Of a stretch of DNA of 64,000 bases, positions 42,172 to 53,179 are shown one piece after another. The position numbers were made by a program, and so were the translations under genes. The DNA is taken from contig NZ_OZ026469.1 in the NCBI RefSeq assembly GCF_964019755.1, forward strand, positions 868,001 through 932,000. The letters run 5' to 3'. Position 1 is the stretch's first letter, and each line of letters begins with the position of its first letter. Origin of the DNA: Spiroplasma endosymbiont of Polydrusus cervinus (lineage in GTDB: Bacteria; Bacillota_I; Bacilli_A; Mycoplasmatales; Mycoplasmataceae). The notes below the pieces were generated by a model. That model saw nothing but the letters and a program-made list of their open reading frames with translations. It searched no databases and was not told the origin of the DNA.

Positions 42172-43260
42172 TTATCAATTAAGTGAATCTATTGAAATAG
42201 AATAATTAACATCTATATTTCCAATATAAACAGTTAAATCAGAAGAATTAATAGTTGCTTTGTTATTATTAATATTTTCAACTTTTATTTTATCAATATC
42301 TACCCGTGGATTTAATCCTTTTACTTTATTTTTGATTTGTTGCGCTGTTGGGTTAGATAAATTATTAGTTTTAAATTCGTCTAAAGTATTATTATTAATA
42401 ACTGTACTTAGTAATACAGATTTATCAACTGTAAAATTGATATCTAATATATCAGAAACAGTATCATTATTTGGTCTACAACTAATTTTTGCATTTGTAG
42501 AATTTATAATATTAATGTTCAAAAAATTTAAAAAACTACTTTTTAACATTATAGGGTATAATTCTTTTATTTTATCTTTAATTTGATTATCTGTTGGTAT
42601 ACTTAGACCATTGGTTTTTATTACACCCAAATTATTATTTTTTATATAAAAACCTAGTGGTAAGGTATATTTAACATCTGTTTCACCAATATAAACATTT
42701 ATATCATTTGAAGTAATTTTAGAAGAATGTGTACTAAGTAGTTTAATATTAATTTTTGAAATGTTTAATGACGGAAATAATTTTTTTAATTTATCTTTAA
42801 TTTGTATTTCACTTATATTTACAATATTTTGTTTACCCTCCTCATTATCAATTATTTGACCTAAACTAGTATTATTTGGAATTATAGTATTTAAATCAAC
42901 AGATTTATCAATTATAAAATTAATTGTTTTCGTATTACTAAAACCAGTTAGAGTGATTACCGCGCTATTTTCAGTAATTTTTGTAACATTAATGTTATTA
43001 ACATTTAATTGAGGATTTAATTCTTTTACTTTATTTTTGATTTGTTTTTCAGTTGGTCTGTCAGCTCCATTAGTTTTAAATATATGTTTAGTTTGATTGT
43101 TTTTTGTGTCTCTTTTATTTTTATTTATATTTAAACCTGTTCAATTTAATTCAGATAAATCTTTAATAGTATTTTTTTGATAAGGAATATCAGCAATCAT
43201 TATTCGTACACCAGTTCCACTAATTGTTAATATGCTTAATAAACTTAGTAATTTTTTCAT
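42172..43260 (-). CDS. Repeat-containing exported surface protein
   Basis: A 362-residue protein with the common spiroplasma signal MKKLLSLLSILTISGTGVRIM. The body holds about three or four diverged repeats of about 90-110 residues, each with a block like PTxxQIKxKVKxLNPxxxxxxIxV and a strand-rich tail (VYIGxxDVxYxxxxxxLN). It ends ISIDSLNW. Repeated extracellular domains of this kind in mollicutes are often adhesins or antigens; function here is inferred only. Ribosome site GGGAGAAATATAAGT. Five or more TGA/Trp-free stretches; the final codon is TGA-Trp before TAA. Confidence 0.72.
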
Positions 43261-43296
43261 ACTTATATTTCTCCCTTTTTCAATTTCTATTGACAG

Positions 43297-43348
43297 TGTA
43301 TATATCTATATATCTATATATATATATATATATATATAGATATATACA
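43297..43348. repeat. (TA)n-rich palindrome
   Basis: GTGTATATATCTATA... TATAGATATATACAC: a 52-bp self-complementary, almost pure TA/TC tract upstream of the surface-protein gene. A TTGACA (43290-43295) touches it. Such tracts vary in length by slippage and may switch expression. Confidence 0.7.
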
Positions 43349-43581
43349 CAAGCAAAATTATGAATTATTTTAAAAATTTTATCTTGTTAAATAACTACTA
43401 TCACGCGTTTTAAGACCTAAAATGGTAATAAAATATATTAAGTTTAGTATTTATGTATAAAAAGTATTGTATTGGTAAAATAATAGTATATAATTAATTC
43501 ATAGGTTTAATCTTTTTCCGTAAAAAAGAGTTATGCTGACTTGTTAATCGAACAAGAATAAAAAAAGAGGAGTTTATAAAA

Positions 43582-43712
43582 ATGGCACTTACAAAAGAAC
43601 AATTAATCGAACAAGGTTTAAATGAAGAAATTGCGGAAAATATCTTAAATCAGTTTAATAATGAAGCAAAACAAATTAGAGAAAGTGTGCAAAAACGCGA
43701 AGATGTTATATC
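43582..43712 (+). pseudogene. Phage GP20-like scaffold protein, 5' fragment
   Basis: MALTKEQLIEQGLNEEIAENILNQFNNEAKQIRESVQKREDVIS, then IS copy I. The start resembles GP20-type minor structural (scaffold) proteins, which begin with a short helix-turn-helix and a coiled coil. An AAAAGAGGAG site is in place. The rest of the gene is absent. Confidence 0.45.
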
Positions 43713-44941
43713 TAGACTGCACCCCGTTTAGTAAGTATTAATAACAAGGTTTACAAACTTTCATTTATTATATATTTTTCTTTTTGGTTTGAATATCATT
43801 TATTTCATTTTTTAATATCATTAATATATTCATTATGAGATTTATAATTTTTATTACGGATTGTTCCTTTTTTAAGTAATGAATGAAAACTCTCAATAAT
43901 AATGTTGTCTGCACAATGATAATTTTTACCCATTGAAATTATAATTTTGTTATCTAAACAATTTACTATTGTAATCTTTAGATGTATATTGATATCCGTG
44001 ATCTGAATGAATTATTATTTTATTTAAATCTTTTTTTATTTTTTTAATTTTATTAATTGCATCATTTAAATTATCAATTACAAGTTTGTTATTATTAAAT
44101 TTTGATCATTTTACATCAATAATTTCTTTAGTATATCCATCAAGTATTGTTGATTGATAATGTTTTTTACCATTTAAAATTAAATAAGTTACATCAGTAA
44201 ATAAAATTGAAAATCTTTCTTTAATATCATTAAAATTACGATTTACTAAATCAGGATATTTAATTATATTTTTATTTCTATTTTGTTTTATTAATATTTT
44301 TCTACGCATACGCTTTACATATTCATCTTGAATATTATTTTCTTTCATAATTCGCAATACTTTCTTAGCATTATAAACAATGCCATAATCTTCTTTTAAA
44401 TATTTGGTAATTCGACGATAACCAAATTGTTTTAAATTTTCTTCATAGACTTTTACAATATTTTTTAATGATTCGCTATCCTTACCATTACTTAAATAAT
44501 TTTTATATTTATCTCAATAACTACGCTTTAAATCTGTTATATCAAGTAATAAATTTAGTGGATATTTATTAATGTTTTCTTTGATAAAAGATACAATTTT
44601 TCTTTTATTTAATTGTAAAAGTCATGAAGCTTTTTTAGTAATTCATACCTAACTTTGTAATAGTTTAAATCTCTTTTTTCAAATGATTCTTTTGGACCTT
44701 TATTGGTGTTTAAAATTCCTTTCTTAAAATTTTCATACCATGAAGCAACAGTTTTTTTATTAATTTGATATTTTTTTGCAATAAAACTTATACTATTATT
44801 TTTAACCTCTTGTACTATCATTTTTCGAAAATATGCTGTATATTTATTAAATTTTTGTCCTTTTCTTGCCATATAAAAATGCACCTCCTTTAAGTTTAGC
44901 AAAGACTTTTTTTCTTTACTTACTTTTTTGGGTGCAGTCTA
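43713..44941 (-). mobile_element. IS3-family element, copy I (full length)
   Basis: Complete. Left flank is the GP20-like gene (plus), right flank is recT (minus), with no matching target duplication (ATC and TAA): the two phage pieces were joined by recombination between IS copies. Confidence 0.88.
43751..44872 (-). pseudogene. IS3-family transposase OrfAB, copy I (frameshifted orfB)
   Basis: OrfA open. Trp of TYLIW is Leu here, and an extra A near 43961 (AAACAATTTAC instead of AAACATTTAC) shifts orfB between the second Asp and the Glu motif. Confidence 0.82.
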
Positions 44942-45608
44942 TAACAAAATTACCATCTTCTTTAATTTCTTTTTCATCTAAATTAATGTCAGTAATATCT
45001 ATACTTAATTCTTGTGCTAATTTACGATATAATTTTGCTTCAACCATTTCTTTTGGTCATTTATTTCAAGGCGAATATTCACTATTTCCACTTGGACTAC
45101 TATTTTTTAAACGGTCAATATCTGCTTTTCTTAATAAAATACCTTGATAATTTCCATTAATATCTTTTGCAAAAGCATAAGCACCAATAATTTCATTATA
45201 ATCACTAGTATTTGCATTAAAATTAATCTCATGAATTTTGGTGCAAGAATTTATAGTATCCCATTCAAATTTTTCATCTTTAAATATAATAGATTTTCGT
45301 GGACTGTATCCTGCTTCTTCAATTCTTTTACAATAAATTTTACTATCAATAATAGTAGTTAATTTATTTTTAAATGGAATAATATTAAAATCTTTTCCAA
45401 AAATTAAACCTTTATTACTTAATTTAATAATTCCTAAGGCTGTAATTTTGGCATTATCTGCATTATTAATTAATTGTAAATAACTTTGTCCATTTTTCAT
45501 TTTTAATTCTTCAAGTGCTAAAATATTTTCTTTTAAATATTTCTCATTAACTTTTAATTCATATTTAATAATTGCACCTTTAATATATTGTTGTAATTTA
45601 TTTGTCAT
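44942..45608 (-). pseudogene. recT: RecT-type single-strand annealing protein, 3'-truncated by IS
   Basis: Starts MTNKLQQYIKGAIIKYELKV after AAAGGAGAAAAATAAA. Continues with LALEELKMKNGQSYLQLINNADNAKI and the typical PWNKWPKEMVEAKLYRKLAQELSID near the end, as in RecT/RedB-like phage proteins. IS copy I cuts the gene after KEDGNFVI, about residue 222, near its natural length, so only the tail is lost. It is partnered by the coiled-coil gene upstream. Confidence 0.8.
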
Positions 45609-45609
45609 T

Positions 45610-46386
45610 TTATTTTTCTCCTTTATTTATTTTGAATTTAATTCCATTAACTCCAATAGTATTAATATCTTTATTACTATCTCATTGTTCTTTAATTTCG
45701 TTTTTAACAACTTGTTCATCGATAATTAAATAATTTTTAATAAGATTAATAAGTCCTAACTTATCGGTATTTTGTAAAAAATCATCATTAACACCTAAAA
45801 TCTCAATATCTTTAACTAATATTTTTTCTTTACGAAATTTACCAATATTTTTTTCTAATTCCCTATCTATTTTTGCTACATCTTCCATAGCACGAACTTG
45901 TTCATCTTCAATTTGGTCCATGTCTAACCCCATATCAGACGTTAAGTTATTAGCATATTCAACCCTATTTTCTTGTTCTTGTTTTTTAGTTTGAATAAAC
46001 TGTTGTTGTTTTAAATATTGAACTTGTATTAGGCTATTTTTAATTTCAATTTTATTATTTTGAAGTATTTTTTCTAAATTAATAATATTAACTCTAATTC
46101 GATTTAATTCATCTTTAAAATCTTTTATTAATTCTAATGGTTCTCTAAAAACAAAATCAATTTTACTAATAGCACTGGGTATATCTTTTAAATGTATATC
46201 TTGATAACCATTTAATGTATAATGATTAAGGTGACGATAGATAAACTCTGTTAATTCTTGACCATGATTATCAATTCAATTTTTAATTGGTAATGTTTTT
46301 AAACTTAATTTTTTAAAATCATTACCTTTTAAATAAAATGGATAAGTAATATTTTTAATTTGATTATTTAATGTTAAATCTGCCAT
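45610..46386 (-). CDS. Prophage coiled-coil protein upstream of recT (DUF1351-like), intact copy
   Basis: A 258-residue soluble, largely helical protein: MADLTLNNQIKNITYPFYLK... DELNRIRVNIINLEKILQNN ...ENRIEYANNLTSDMGLDMD... DVAKIDRELEKNIGKFRKEK. Stops 2 nt before recT, so likely coupled to it. The location and helical make-up agree with DUF1351-type phage recombination accessory proteins, by inference. It is the undamaged version of 3651-4427. Confidence 0.65.
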
Positions 46387-46388
46387 TA

Positions 46389-46535
46389 TTAAATTTCCTC
46401 TAATTGCATTTCTTCAATTAAATTATCAATATCTTCATAAGCACTTTTTTCTGAATGACATTCTTCTAATGCTATATTAAATAAATCTTCTTCTGTATAA
46501 ACATAACCATCTTCATTTTTTCACACATTATTCAT
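46389..46535 (-). CDS. Small acidic prophage protein (second copy)
   Basis: 48 residues, same protein as 3502-3648 (MNNMWKNEDGYVYTEE). Ends 2 nt before the coiled-coil gene; overlaps the end of the next upstream frame. Unknown function. Confidence 0.55.
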
Positions 46536-46709
46536 AATTTATCACCTCGCAATCTGCTTCTTCATCTTCTAAATAATCATCTATTAAACCTTTAACTTCA
46601 TCAATTTCATATCATTTTAAATTTAAGTCAAAATCTGTTGACAATAAAACATTACCTACATATCTTTCTTCATTACGAAATTTAAGATATAAATTTAATT
46701 CTCAACTCA
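46528..46709 (-). pseudogene. Prophage early protein, 3' fragment (second copy)
   Basis: Matches 3320-3509 (ELNLYLKFGNEERYVGNVLL...EADYEVINYE) and then breaks at an E2 arm. The 5' part is missing. Confidence 0.65.
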
Positions 46710-46715
46710 AATAAT

Positions 46716-46772
46716 AAAAAGTTAACTAAATTAATAGTTAACTTTTTATGATTTGGTATTTACAATTTACAC
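46716..46772. repeat. E2 palindromic element, partial
   Basis: AAAAAGTTAAC...GTTAACTTTTTATGATTTGG then TATTTACAATTTACA: one complete arm and part of the other. It separates two phage scraps. Confidence 0.75.
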
Positions 46773-46773
46773 A

Positions 46774-46966
46774 TCAAAGATAATTTTTGAATTTTCTAAG
46801 CATTTATAAAACCGCTTTTGTTTTTTATCTTTTGTTCGATTTAATAAATCTTTATGTTTTTCACAAGTTCATAAAACTCTATTTGATACAAATTCTTCGG
46901 TAATGAACGATATTTTTTATAGCAATTATCAATATCGCAAATTTGTTGTTGCTTATTAATTGCCAT
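46774..46966 (-). pseudogene. Prophage Cys/His protein fragment, frameshifted
   Basis: MAINKQQQICDIDNCYKKYR, then after a one-base shift EEFVSNRVLWTCEKHKDLLN and KDKKQKRFYKCLENSK. The CxxxxC...CxxH spacing (ICDIDNC, TCEKH) suggests a small zinc-binding phage protein. The end is cut by E2. AAGAAAGGAG stands before the start. Confidence 0.5.
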
Positions 46967-47282
46967 TACTTACTCCTTTCTTTATTAAGTTTTTTATTTA
47001 TTAGCAAATTAATTAACTAAAGCAGAGAAAGGACAACACCTTAAAATAGGAGAAAAACAGCTACACTTTGTAAAGATTTCTAAGATTTTTAATAAATGTC
47101 TAACACAAATTAAATACGGTAACAAAAATTGTGATAAAAAGTTTCTATTTTAAAATTTAGGATGCTGCCCTTTCTCTGAATCAATTAATAATTTTTGTTT
47201 TATAAATAAAAAACAACTCTTTTTATTTAACAAGAGTTGTTTTTTGGAGCTTCATCGTACATGATGCCTTTTGAACCAATCC
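46967..47282. other. Intergenic stretch, terminator and short repeat
   Basis: No gene. 47206-47242 is a hairpin (AAAACAACTCTT/AAGAGTTGTTTT) with a T-run, a good terminator candidate. 47250-47270 repeats the AGCTTCATCGTACATGATGCC motif seen at 1648-1668. Confidence 0.5.
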
Positions 47283-47843
47283 TTAATCAATTAATCAATT
47301 ATATTTAGTTAATGATTTTGGTTTATTTTTAAGGTAATTATCAATAAATTTCAATAATTCTTTAAAAGTTATTTTTGTTTCTTGATGACTATTAATAATT
47401 AAAGTTAATTGAAAATCAGAAATTTTATTTTCTAAATAAGTATTTAAGGTAGATTTTTCGTGGTCATTAAGCGGTTGTTGTAAAATTTCATTTACTTGGT
47501 CAAATAAATTCTTTTTCTCAACATTTAACTGTAAGTTTTCAAGTGAAATAATAATTTTATTAAAAATTGGTGATAAATCCATTTCCAAAACATCTTTTTT
47601 CATCTTAATATCAATGAAACCATCTTGTTTCAACTGATCTAACATTTGTTTTGCTTGTGCTTCGGTAAAATTAGAATGATTTGCAATCTCTAACGGCGTA
47701 ATAAACCTTTTATCAGAAGAAGAACAGTTCATAATCAACATGATTAACACTAACTGTTCTTCTGACAAATTTATTAATTTATAATGACTTAACAAAAAGC
47801 GTCACTTATTAATACTGCCTTTGTTAAATAAACTATTTAACAT
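47283..47843 (-). CDS. DnaD-like replication protein
   Basis: A 186-residue protein. N-terminal winged-helix part (LINLSEEQLVLIMLIMNCSSSDKRFITPLEIANHSNFTEAQAKQMLDQLKQDGFI), typical of DnaD (primosome loading at the origin). C-terminal DnaD/DnaB-II domain (QQPLNDHEKSTLNTYLENKIS... ETKITFKELLKFIDNYLKNKP). The true start is at 47843, upstream of a TGA-Trp (NKWRF), and the true end passes a second TGA (KYNWLID). Its start lies 28 bp from the hup stop; same direction. Confidence 0.82.
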
Positions 47844-47870
47844 AACAATTAAATCTTTTCTAATTGTTAA

Positions 47871-48146
47871 TTAGTTTAATACATCTTTTAATTGTTTAGC
47901 TGGTTTAAATTTAGCTGCTTTAGAAGCTGGAATCTTGATTGTTTCCCCCGTTGCTGGATTTCTTCCATCTCTTGCTGCTCTTTTATTTACAACAAATTTA
48001 CCAAATCCTGCAATGGATACTTCATCTTCTTTTACTAAAGTTTCTTTAATTTTATCAAAAATAAAATTTGTAATTTCTTCAGCACGTGATTTTGATAAAT
48101 CAGTAAATTGTCCTGCAATTTGTTCTGCTAGTTCTTTTTTTGACAT
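47871..48146 (-). CDS. hup: Histone-like DNA-binding protein HU
   Basis: A 91-residue HU: MSKKELAEQIAGQFTDLSKSR, the arm GKFVVNKRAARDGRNPATGETIKIPASKAAKFKPAKQLKD. Bends and compacts DNA as a dimer. AGAAGAGGTGTAATT precedes the start. Upstream of the dnaD-like gene, likely cotranscribed. Confidence 0.95.
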   Translation of the reverse strand: MSKKELAEQIAGQFTDLSKSRAEEITNFIFDKIKETLVKEDEVSIAGFGKFVVNKRAARDGRNPATGETIKIPASKAAKFKPAKQLKDVLN

Positions 48147-48252
48147 AATTACACCTCTTCTAATAAACCTTTTATAAATTTAGGTTTATATTATCTTACC
48201 CAATTTTCCAGAAAATGTATACCTTTTTAGCCAAAAAATTACTTTTGGCAAG

Positions 48253-48266
48253 TTTTACAGTATACA
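48253..48266. repeat. E1 terminal scrap
   Basis: GTTTTACAGTATACA end only, just before the TATAAT (48272) of the PAP2 gene. Confidence 0.5.
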
Positions 48267-48410
48267 TTATGGTATAATGACTCTATGAAAACGTTGAAAT
48301 TTAAGACAAAAACAAATAAGGAGTTCTATGTTGACGGTTCTTCATTTATTAATAAAAATAATAAATCTAAATTTGTTTTTAAGATATTGAAAATTGTTCT
48401 CTTAATTGTA

Positions 48411-48457
48411 TACTGCACCCAAAAAAGTAAGTAAAGAAAAAAATCTTTGCTAAACTT
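48411..48457 (+). mobile_element. IS3-family left-end scrap, copy J
   Basis: ACTGCACCCAAAAAAGTAAG through GCTAAACTTT; 47 bp, interrupted by copy K. Confidence 0.75.
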
Positions 48458-49687
48458 TAGACTGCACCCTGTTTAGTAAGTATTAATAAAAAGGTTTACA
48501 AACTTTCATTTATTATATATTTTTCTTTTTGGTTTGAATATCATTTATTTCATTTTTTAACATCATTAATATATTCATTATGAGATTTATAATTTTTATT
48601 ATGGATTGTTCCTTTTTTAAGTAATGAATGAAAACTTTCAATAATAATGTTGTCTGCACAATGATAATTTTTACCCATTGAAATTATAATTTTGTTATCT
48701 AAACATTTACTATTGTAATCTTTAGATGTATATTGATATCCGTGATCTGAATGAATTATTATTTTATTTAAATCTTTTTTTATTTTTTTAATTTTATTAA
48801 TTGCATCATTTAAATTATCAAGTACAAGTTTGTTATTATTAAATTTTGATCATTTTACATCAATAATTTCTTTAGTATATCCATCAAGTATTGTTGATTG
48901 ATAATGTTTTTTACCATTTCAAATTAAATAAGTTACATCAGTAAATAAAATTGAAAATCTTTCTTTAATATCATTAAAATTACGATTTACTAAATCAGGA
49001 TATTTAATTATATTTTTATTTCTATTTTGTTTTATTAATATTTTTCTACGCATACGCTTTACATATTCAGCTTGAATATTATTTTCTTTCATAATTCACA
49101 ATACTTTCTTAGCATTATAAACAATGCCATAATCTTCTTTTAAATATTTGGTAATTCGACGATAACCAAATTGTTTTAAATTTTCTTCATAGACTTTTAC
49201 AATATTTTTTAATGATTCGTTATCCTTACCATTACTTGAATAATTTTTATATTTATCTCAATAACTACGCTTTAAATCTGTTATATCAAGTAATAAATTT
49301 AGTGGATATTTATTAATGTTTTCTTTGATAAAAGATACAATTTTTCTTTTATTTAATTGTAAAAGTCATGAAGCTTTTTTAGTAATTCATACCTAACTTT
49401 GTAATAGTTTAAATCTCTTTTTTTCAAATGATTCTTTTGGACCTTTATTGGTGTTTAAAATTCCTTTCTTAAAATTTTCATACCATGAAGCAACAGTTTT
49501 TTTATTAATTTGATATTTTTTTGCAATAAAACTTATACTATTATTTTTAACCTCTTGTACTATCATTTTTCGAAAATATGCTGTATATTTATTAAATTTT
49601 TGTCCTTTTCTTGCCATATAAAAATGCACCTCCTTTAAAGTTTAGCAAAGACTTTTTTTCTTTACTTACTTTTTTGGGTGCAATCTA
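48458..49687 (-). mobile_element. IS3-family element, copy K (full length)
   Basis: TAGACTGCACC on one side; on the other the end is mutated (GGTGCAATCTA). Its insertion broke the PAP2 gene. Confidence 0.88.
48496..49617 (-). pseudogene. IS3-family transposase OrfAB, copy K (orfA frameshifted)
   Basis: Same extra T as copy A, so orfA ends KKRFKLLQS. OrfB is open with integrase motifs; one Arg near LRIMK is changed. Confidence 0.83.
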
Positions 49688-50449
49688 CAACGTAGCAATG
49701 ACTATTCAACTTAGAATTGAACTTATCTTAATATGTGCTATTTCTTGATTTTTAAGAGTTAAATTTTCAAAAAGAGATGATTTGTTAAAGCATAATTATT
49801 GAATTGATGCTTTAAAAATATTTGTCGTATTTGGCCTTTTTTGGTGTTATTTTTGATCCAGTTTTAAAACTTTCTTTGGTAGACCATACTGAGTTCATGT
49901 TGATTATCAATATGTTATTGATCACTTACCAAGTGATTGAATAAACAAACCAACGGATATAATTAATGCCGAATATTTAGATTGATGACAAATTCAAGGG
50001 TTTAAATCTGAATATTGAGATTTCTTATTAGGAAAAGCAGGAGAAGAAACGCATCACTGAAGTGACAAAGCCTTTCCATCTGGTCATATTAATTCATCCT
50101 CAATGCCTGTTTATGGATTCTTATTATATTTTATGAATGAAAAACAAAAAAATATTACTTGATGAAAATGATTAGTATTTGGATTCTTTATCGCAAATGT
50201 TGCAATGATGGCATTTATGCACATTATTTCAAGAACACATTATTTAACAGATTTAATGTTTAGTTTAATCATCTTATTAATTTTCTTTAAAGGGGTAGCT
50301 TCTGTGATTGATCATGTTATTTGTAAAGTTTTATCATTAATTTGAAACAAACAGAATAAAACATATCATGGATAGGTTACAATAAGTTGGACCATATTTA
50401 TATGGACTTTCAAATAAAATATAATTATGAAGAAAGTAGGAATATAAAA

Positions 50450-50725
50450 ATGGGAAGAAATTCATATACCGATGAATTTAAAAAACAAATTGTTTTACTT
50501 TATCAAAATGGTAAAACTATTCTTGAAATTTTTAAGGAATATGGGGTGTCAAAATCAGTCGTATATCAGTGAATTGAAAAATTTAATAATTCTGGATCTT
50601 TTAAAGCAAAAGATAACCGCACTGTTCAAGAAAATGAACTGATTGCCTTGCGGAAAGAATTAATCCAATTACGAATGGAAAACAACATTTTAAAGCAAGC
50701 GACACTGATAATTGGCAAAAAATAG
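50450..50725 (+). CDS. Orphan IS3-family orfA (HTH), second or third IS type
   Basis: A 91-residue protein, MGRNSYTDEFKKQIVLLYQN with an HTH (ILEIFKEYGVSKSVVYQWIEKF), then the leucine-zipper-like LIALRKELIQLRMENNILKQATLIIGKK typical of IS3 orfA. No orfB follows: the next sequence is E3 and E1 repeat. A related orfB tail lies at 6760-6885. Alone it cannot transpose. Confidence 0.8.
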
Positions 50726-50742
50726 AAATTATTAACAATAAA

Positions 50743-50805
50743 GCGCTGTGTAGATACAAACGGCAAATTTATATCTTGCTAGATTAATAATAAAATATTT
50801 TTAAT
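50743..50805. repeat. E3 repeat
   Basis: GCGCTGTGTAGATACAAACGGCAAATTTATATCTTGC..., nearly the same as 1546-1611, joined directly to E1. Confidence 0.65.
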
Positions 50806-50889
50806 TTAATATTTTTTGTAATTATTGTTTTTTATTTTTAATTTGTTATAATTTCATTATCTTTTTATGATTTAGTTTTACAGTATACA
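50806..50889. repeat. E1 right arm
   Basis: Ends TTTTACAGTATACA two bases before AGGAG of the HAD gene; the gene's native promoter region is replaced by repeat. Confidence 0.75.
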
Positions 50890-50904
50890 AGGAGAAAAGT
50901 GATT

Positions 50905-51738
50905 ATGACAGATATTAAATTAATTGCTGTTGATTTGGACGGAACATCTTTGAATTCAACTGGTGAAATGTCTCCGCATACTTTGCGGATTTTAAAAGAA
51001 TTGGCTAGTAAAGATATTAAGTTAGTAATTGCTACTGGCCGACCATTATATCAAAGTAAAGATATTGCAGAAAAATTAGGATTAACTGATGATAATGATT
51101 TTACAGTTAGTTTGAATGGTTCAGTTGTAACAAATAATGCAACAAAAGAACTTTTATTTTGTGATTTTTTGAATCAACAATTATTACGAGAAATTTATTT
51201 GGATGTTATTAACTTTGATTTAGAAACCTTAATTATGTTTGATGCTGATCATTCGTCGTTTAATAAGATGTTATTGCATTGTAAAGGGTTCAAAGATAAA
51301 ATAACCAAAAATTATTTAGCAACTTTTGCTGAAGCTAAAGATGAAGTAACGGCTTGTCTATATTCTACTAATTTTGATATTAATGTTAATAAGATTTATA
51401 TTAGTAGCTATACTTCTGATGTGAATCGTTTTGTGGCGAAATGAGAAGGAAAAATTGAAATTTCACAAGAAATTCGTGGTGATCGCTCGTCGTTAGAAAT
51501 TACTAGTCGCCAAATTAATAAAGCAACGGGAATTACCAAGATTTGTGAAAAATATCAATTAACAGCCAAGAATGTTTTAGCGTTTGGAAATGAACATAAC
51601 GATGTTGCGATGTTACAGTGAGCAGGCATTGGCGTAGCAATGGGAAATGCTCCGGCCGATGTTAAAGCAATTGCTGATTTAGTGACCGATGATAATAACC
51701 ATAATGGAATTACGAATGTAATTGAAAAATTACTTTAA
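50905..51738 (+). CDS. HAD-superfamily Cof-type phosphatase
   Basis: A 277-residue Cof-type enzyme. Motif I IAVDLDGTSLN (about 8-18), motif II IATGRPLYQ, motif III near SRQINKATGITKI, motif IV LAFGNEHNDVAML (Gly-Asp replaced by Gly-Asn in GNEHND). The cap domain is of the C2B type. AAGGAGAAAAG is the ribosome site. Substrate unknown. The Asp-to-Asn change in motif IV also occurs in some family members. Confidence 0.88.
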
Positions 51739-51771
51739 ATTAGGATAGTAATTCAGCAGTGCTAATAAGAG

Positions 51772-53000
51772 TAGACTGTACCCTGTTTAGTAAGTATTAA
51801 TAAAAAGGTTTACAAACTTTCATTTATTATATATTTTTCTTTTTGGTTTGAATATCATTTATTTCATTTTTTAACATCATTAATATATTCATTATGAGAT
51901 TTATAATTTTTATTATGGATTGTTCCTTTTTTAAGTAATGAATAAAAACTCTCAATAATAATGTTGTCTGCACAATGATAATTTTTACCCATTGAAATTA
52001 TAATTTTGTTATCTAAACATTTACTATTATAATCTTTAGATGTATATTAATATCCGTGATCTGAATGAATTATTATTTTATTTAAATCTTTTTTTATTTT
52101 TTTAATTTTATTAATTGCATCATTTAAATTATCAATTACAAGTTTGTTATTATTAAATTTTGATCATTTTACATCAATAATTTCTTTAGTATATCCATCA
52201 AGTATTGTTGATTGATAATGTTTTTTACCATTTCAAATTAAATAAGTTACATCAGTAAATAAAATTGAAAATCTTTCTTTAATATCATTAAAATTACGAT
52301 TTACTAAATCAGGATATTTAATTATATTTTTATTTCTATTTTGTTTTATTAATATTTTTCTACGCATACGCTTTACATATTCAGCTTGAATATTATTTTT
52401 TTTCATAATTCGCAATACTTTCTTAGCATTATAAACAATGCCATAATCTTCTTTTAAATATTTGGTAATTCGACGATAACCAAATTTTTTTAAATTTTCT
52501 TCATAGACTTTTACAATATTTTTTAATGATTCGCTATCCTTACCATTACTTGAATAATTTTTATATTTATCTCAATAACTACGCTTTAAATCTGTTATAT
52601 CAAGTAATAAATTTAGTGGATATTTATTAATGTTTTCTTTGATAAAAGATACAATTTTTCTTTTATTTAATTGTAAAAGTCATGAAGCTTTTTTAATAAT
52701 TCATACCTAACTTTGTAATAGTTTAAATCTCTTTTTTCAAATGATTCTTTTGGACCTTTATTGGTGTTTAAAATTCCTTTCTTAAAATTTTCATACCATG
52801 AAGCAACAGTTTTTTTATTAATTTGATATTTTTTTGCAATAAAACTTATACTATTATTTTTAACCTCTTGTACTATCATTTTTCGAAAATATGCTGTATA
52901 TTTATTAAATTTTTGTCCTTTTCTTGCCATATAAAAATGCACCTCCTCTAAAGTTTAGCAAAGACTTTTTTTCTTTACTTACTTTTTTGGGTGCAGTCTA
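51772..53000 (-). mobile_element. IS3-family element, copy L (full length)
   Basis: Clean insertion with a 3-bp GAG target duplication (51769-51771 and 53001-53003). Right end shows one change (TAGACTGTACC). Confidence 0.9.
51810..52930 (-). pseudogene. IS3-family transposase OrfAB, copy L (nonsense in orfB)
   Basis: OrfA is open, with the slippery A AAA AAG. In orfB the Gln of HGYQYTS is TAA (near 52049), just after the second catalytic Asp. Confidence 0.85.
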
Positions 53001-53179
53001 GAGGTTGCTAAATAATGTAGAAAAATAGTAACCTTTTCTAAAATAATCGTTTTTAAAAAATATTTTAGTGATATAATATTGTTGTTCATATGACAATCTA
53101 ATAAATCTTCCTTTTTTTTCAGTTAAAATTTAAAGTATGATTTAAGTATTCATTTGAATAAGAAAGGAGGGCGGCAAGG

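Larger units (their letters stand above)
48285..50375 (+). pseudogene. PAP2-family phosphatase, split by IS
   Basis: N-terminal part 48285-48410 (MKTLKFKTKTNKEFYVDGSS... KILKIVLLIV, first membrane helix) and the rest at 49690-50375. The latter holds the phosphatase motifs: KTFFGRPYW (motif 1), PSGHINSSS (motif 2) and SRTHYLTD (motif 3), with about five membrane helices. It would remove phosphate from lipid or isoprenoid phosphates at the membrane. IS copies J and K separate the pieces. A start inside the second part is conceivable but would lose the first helix. Confidence 0.85.

Noticed and set aside
42260-42586. Hydrophobic plus-strand frame of 108 codons
   Set aside because: Antisense of the Asn/Ile-rich surface protein; the hydrophobicity is a by-product of its codons.
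43297-43348. Replication origin candidate (AT-rich palindrome)
   Set aside because: No cluster of DnaA boxes and no dnaA nearby; a variable tract is more likely.
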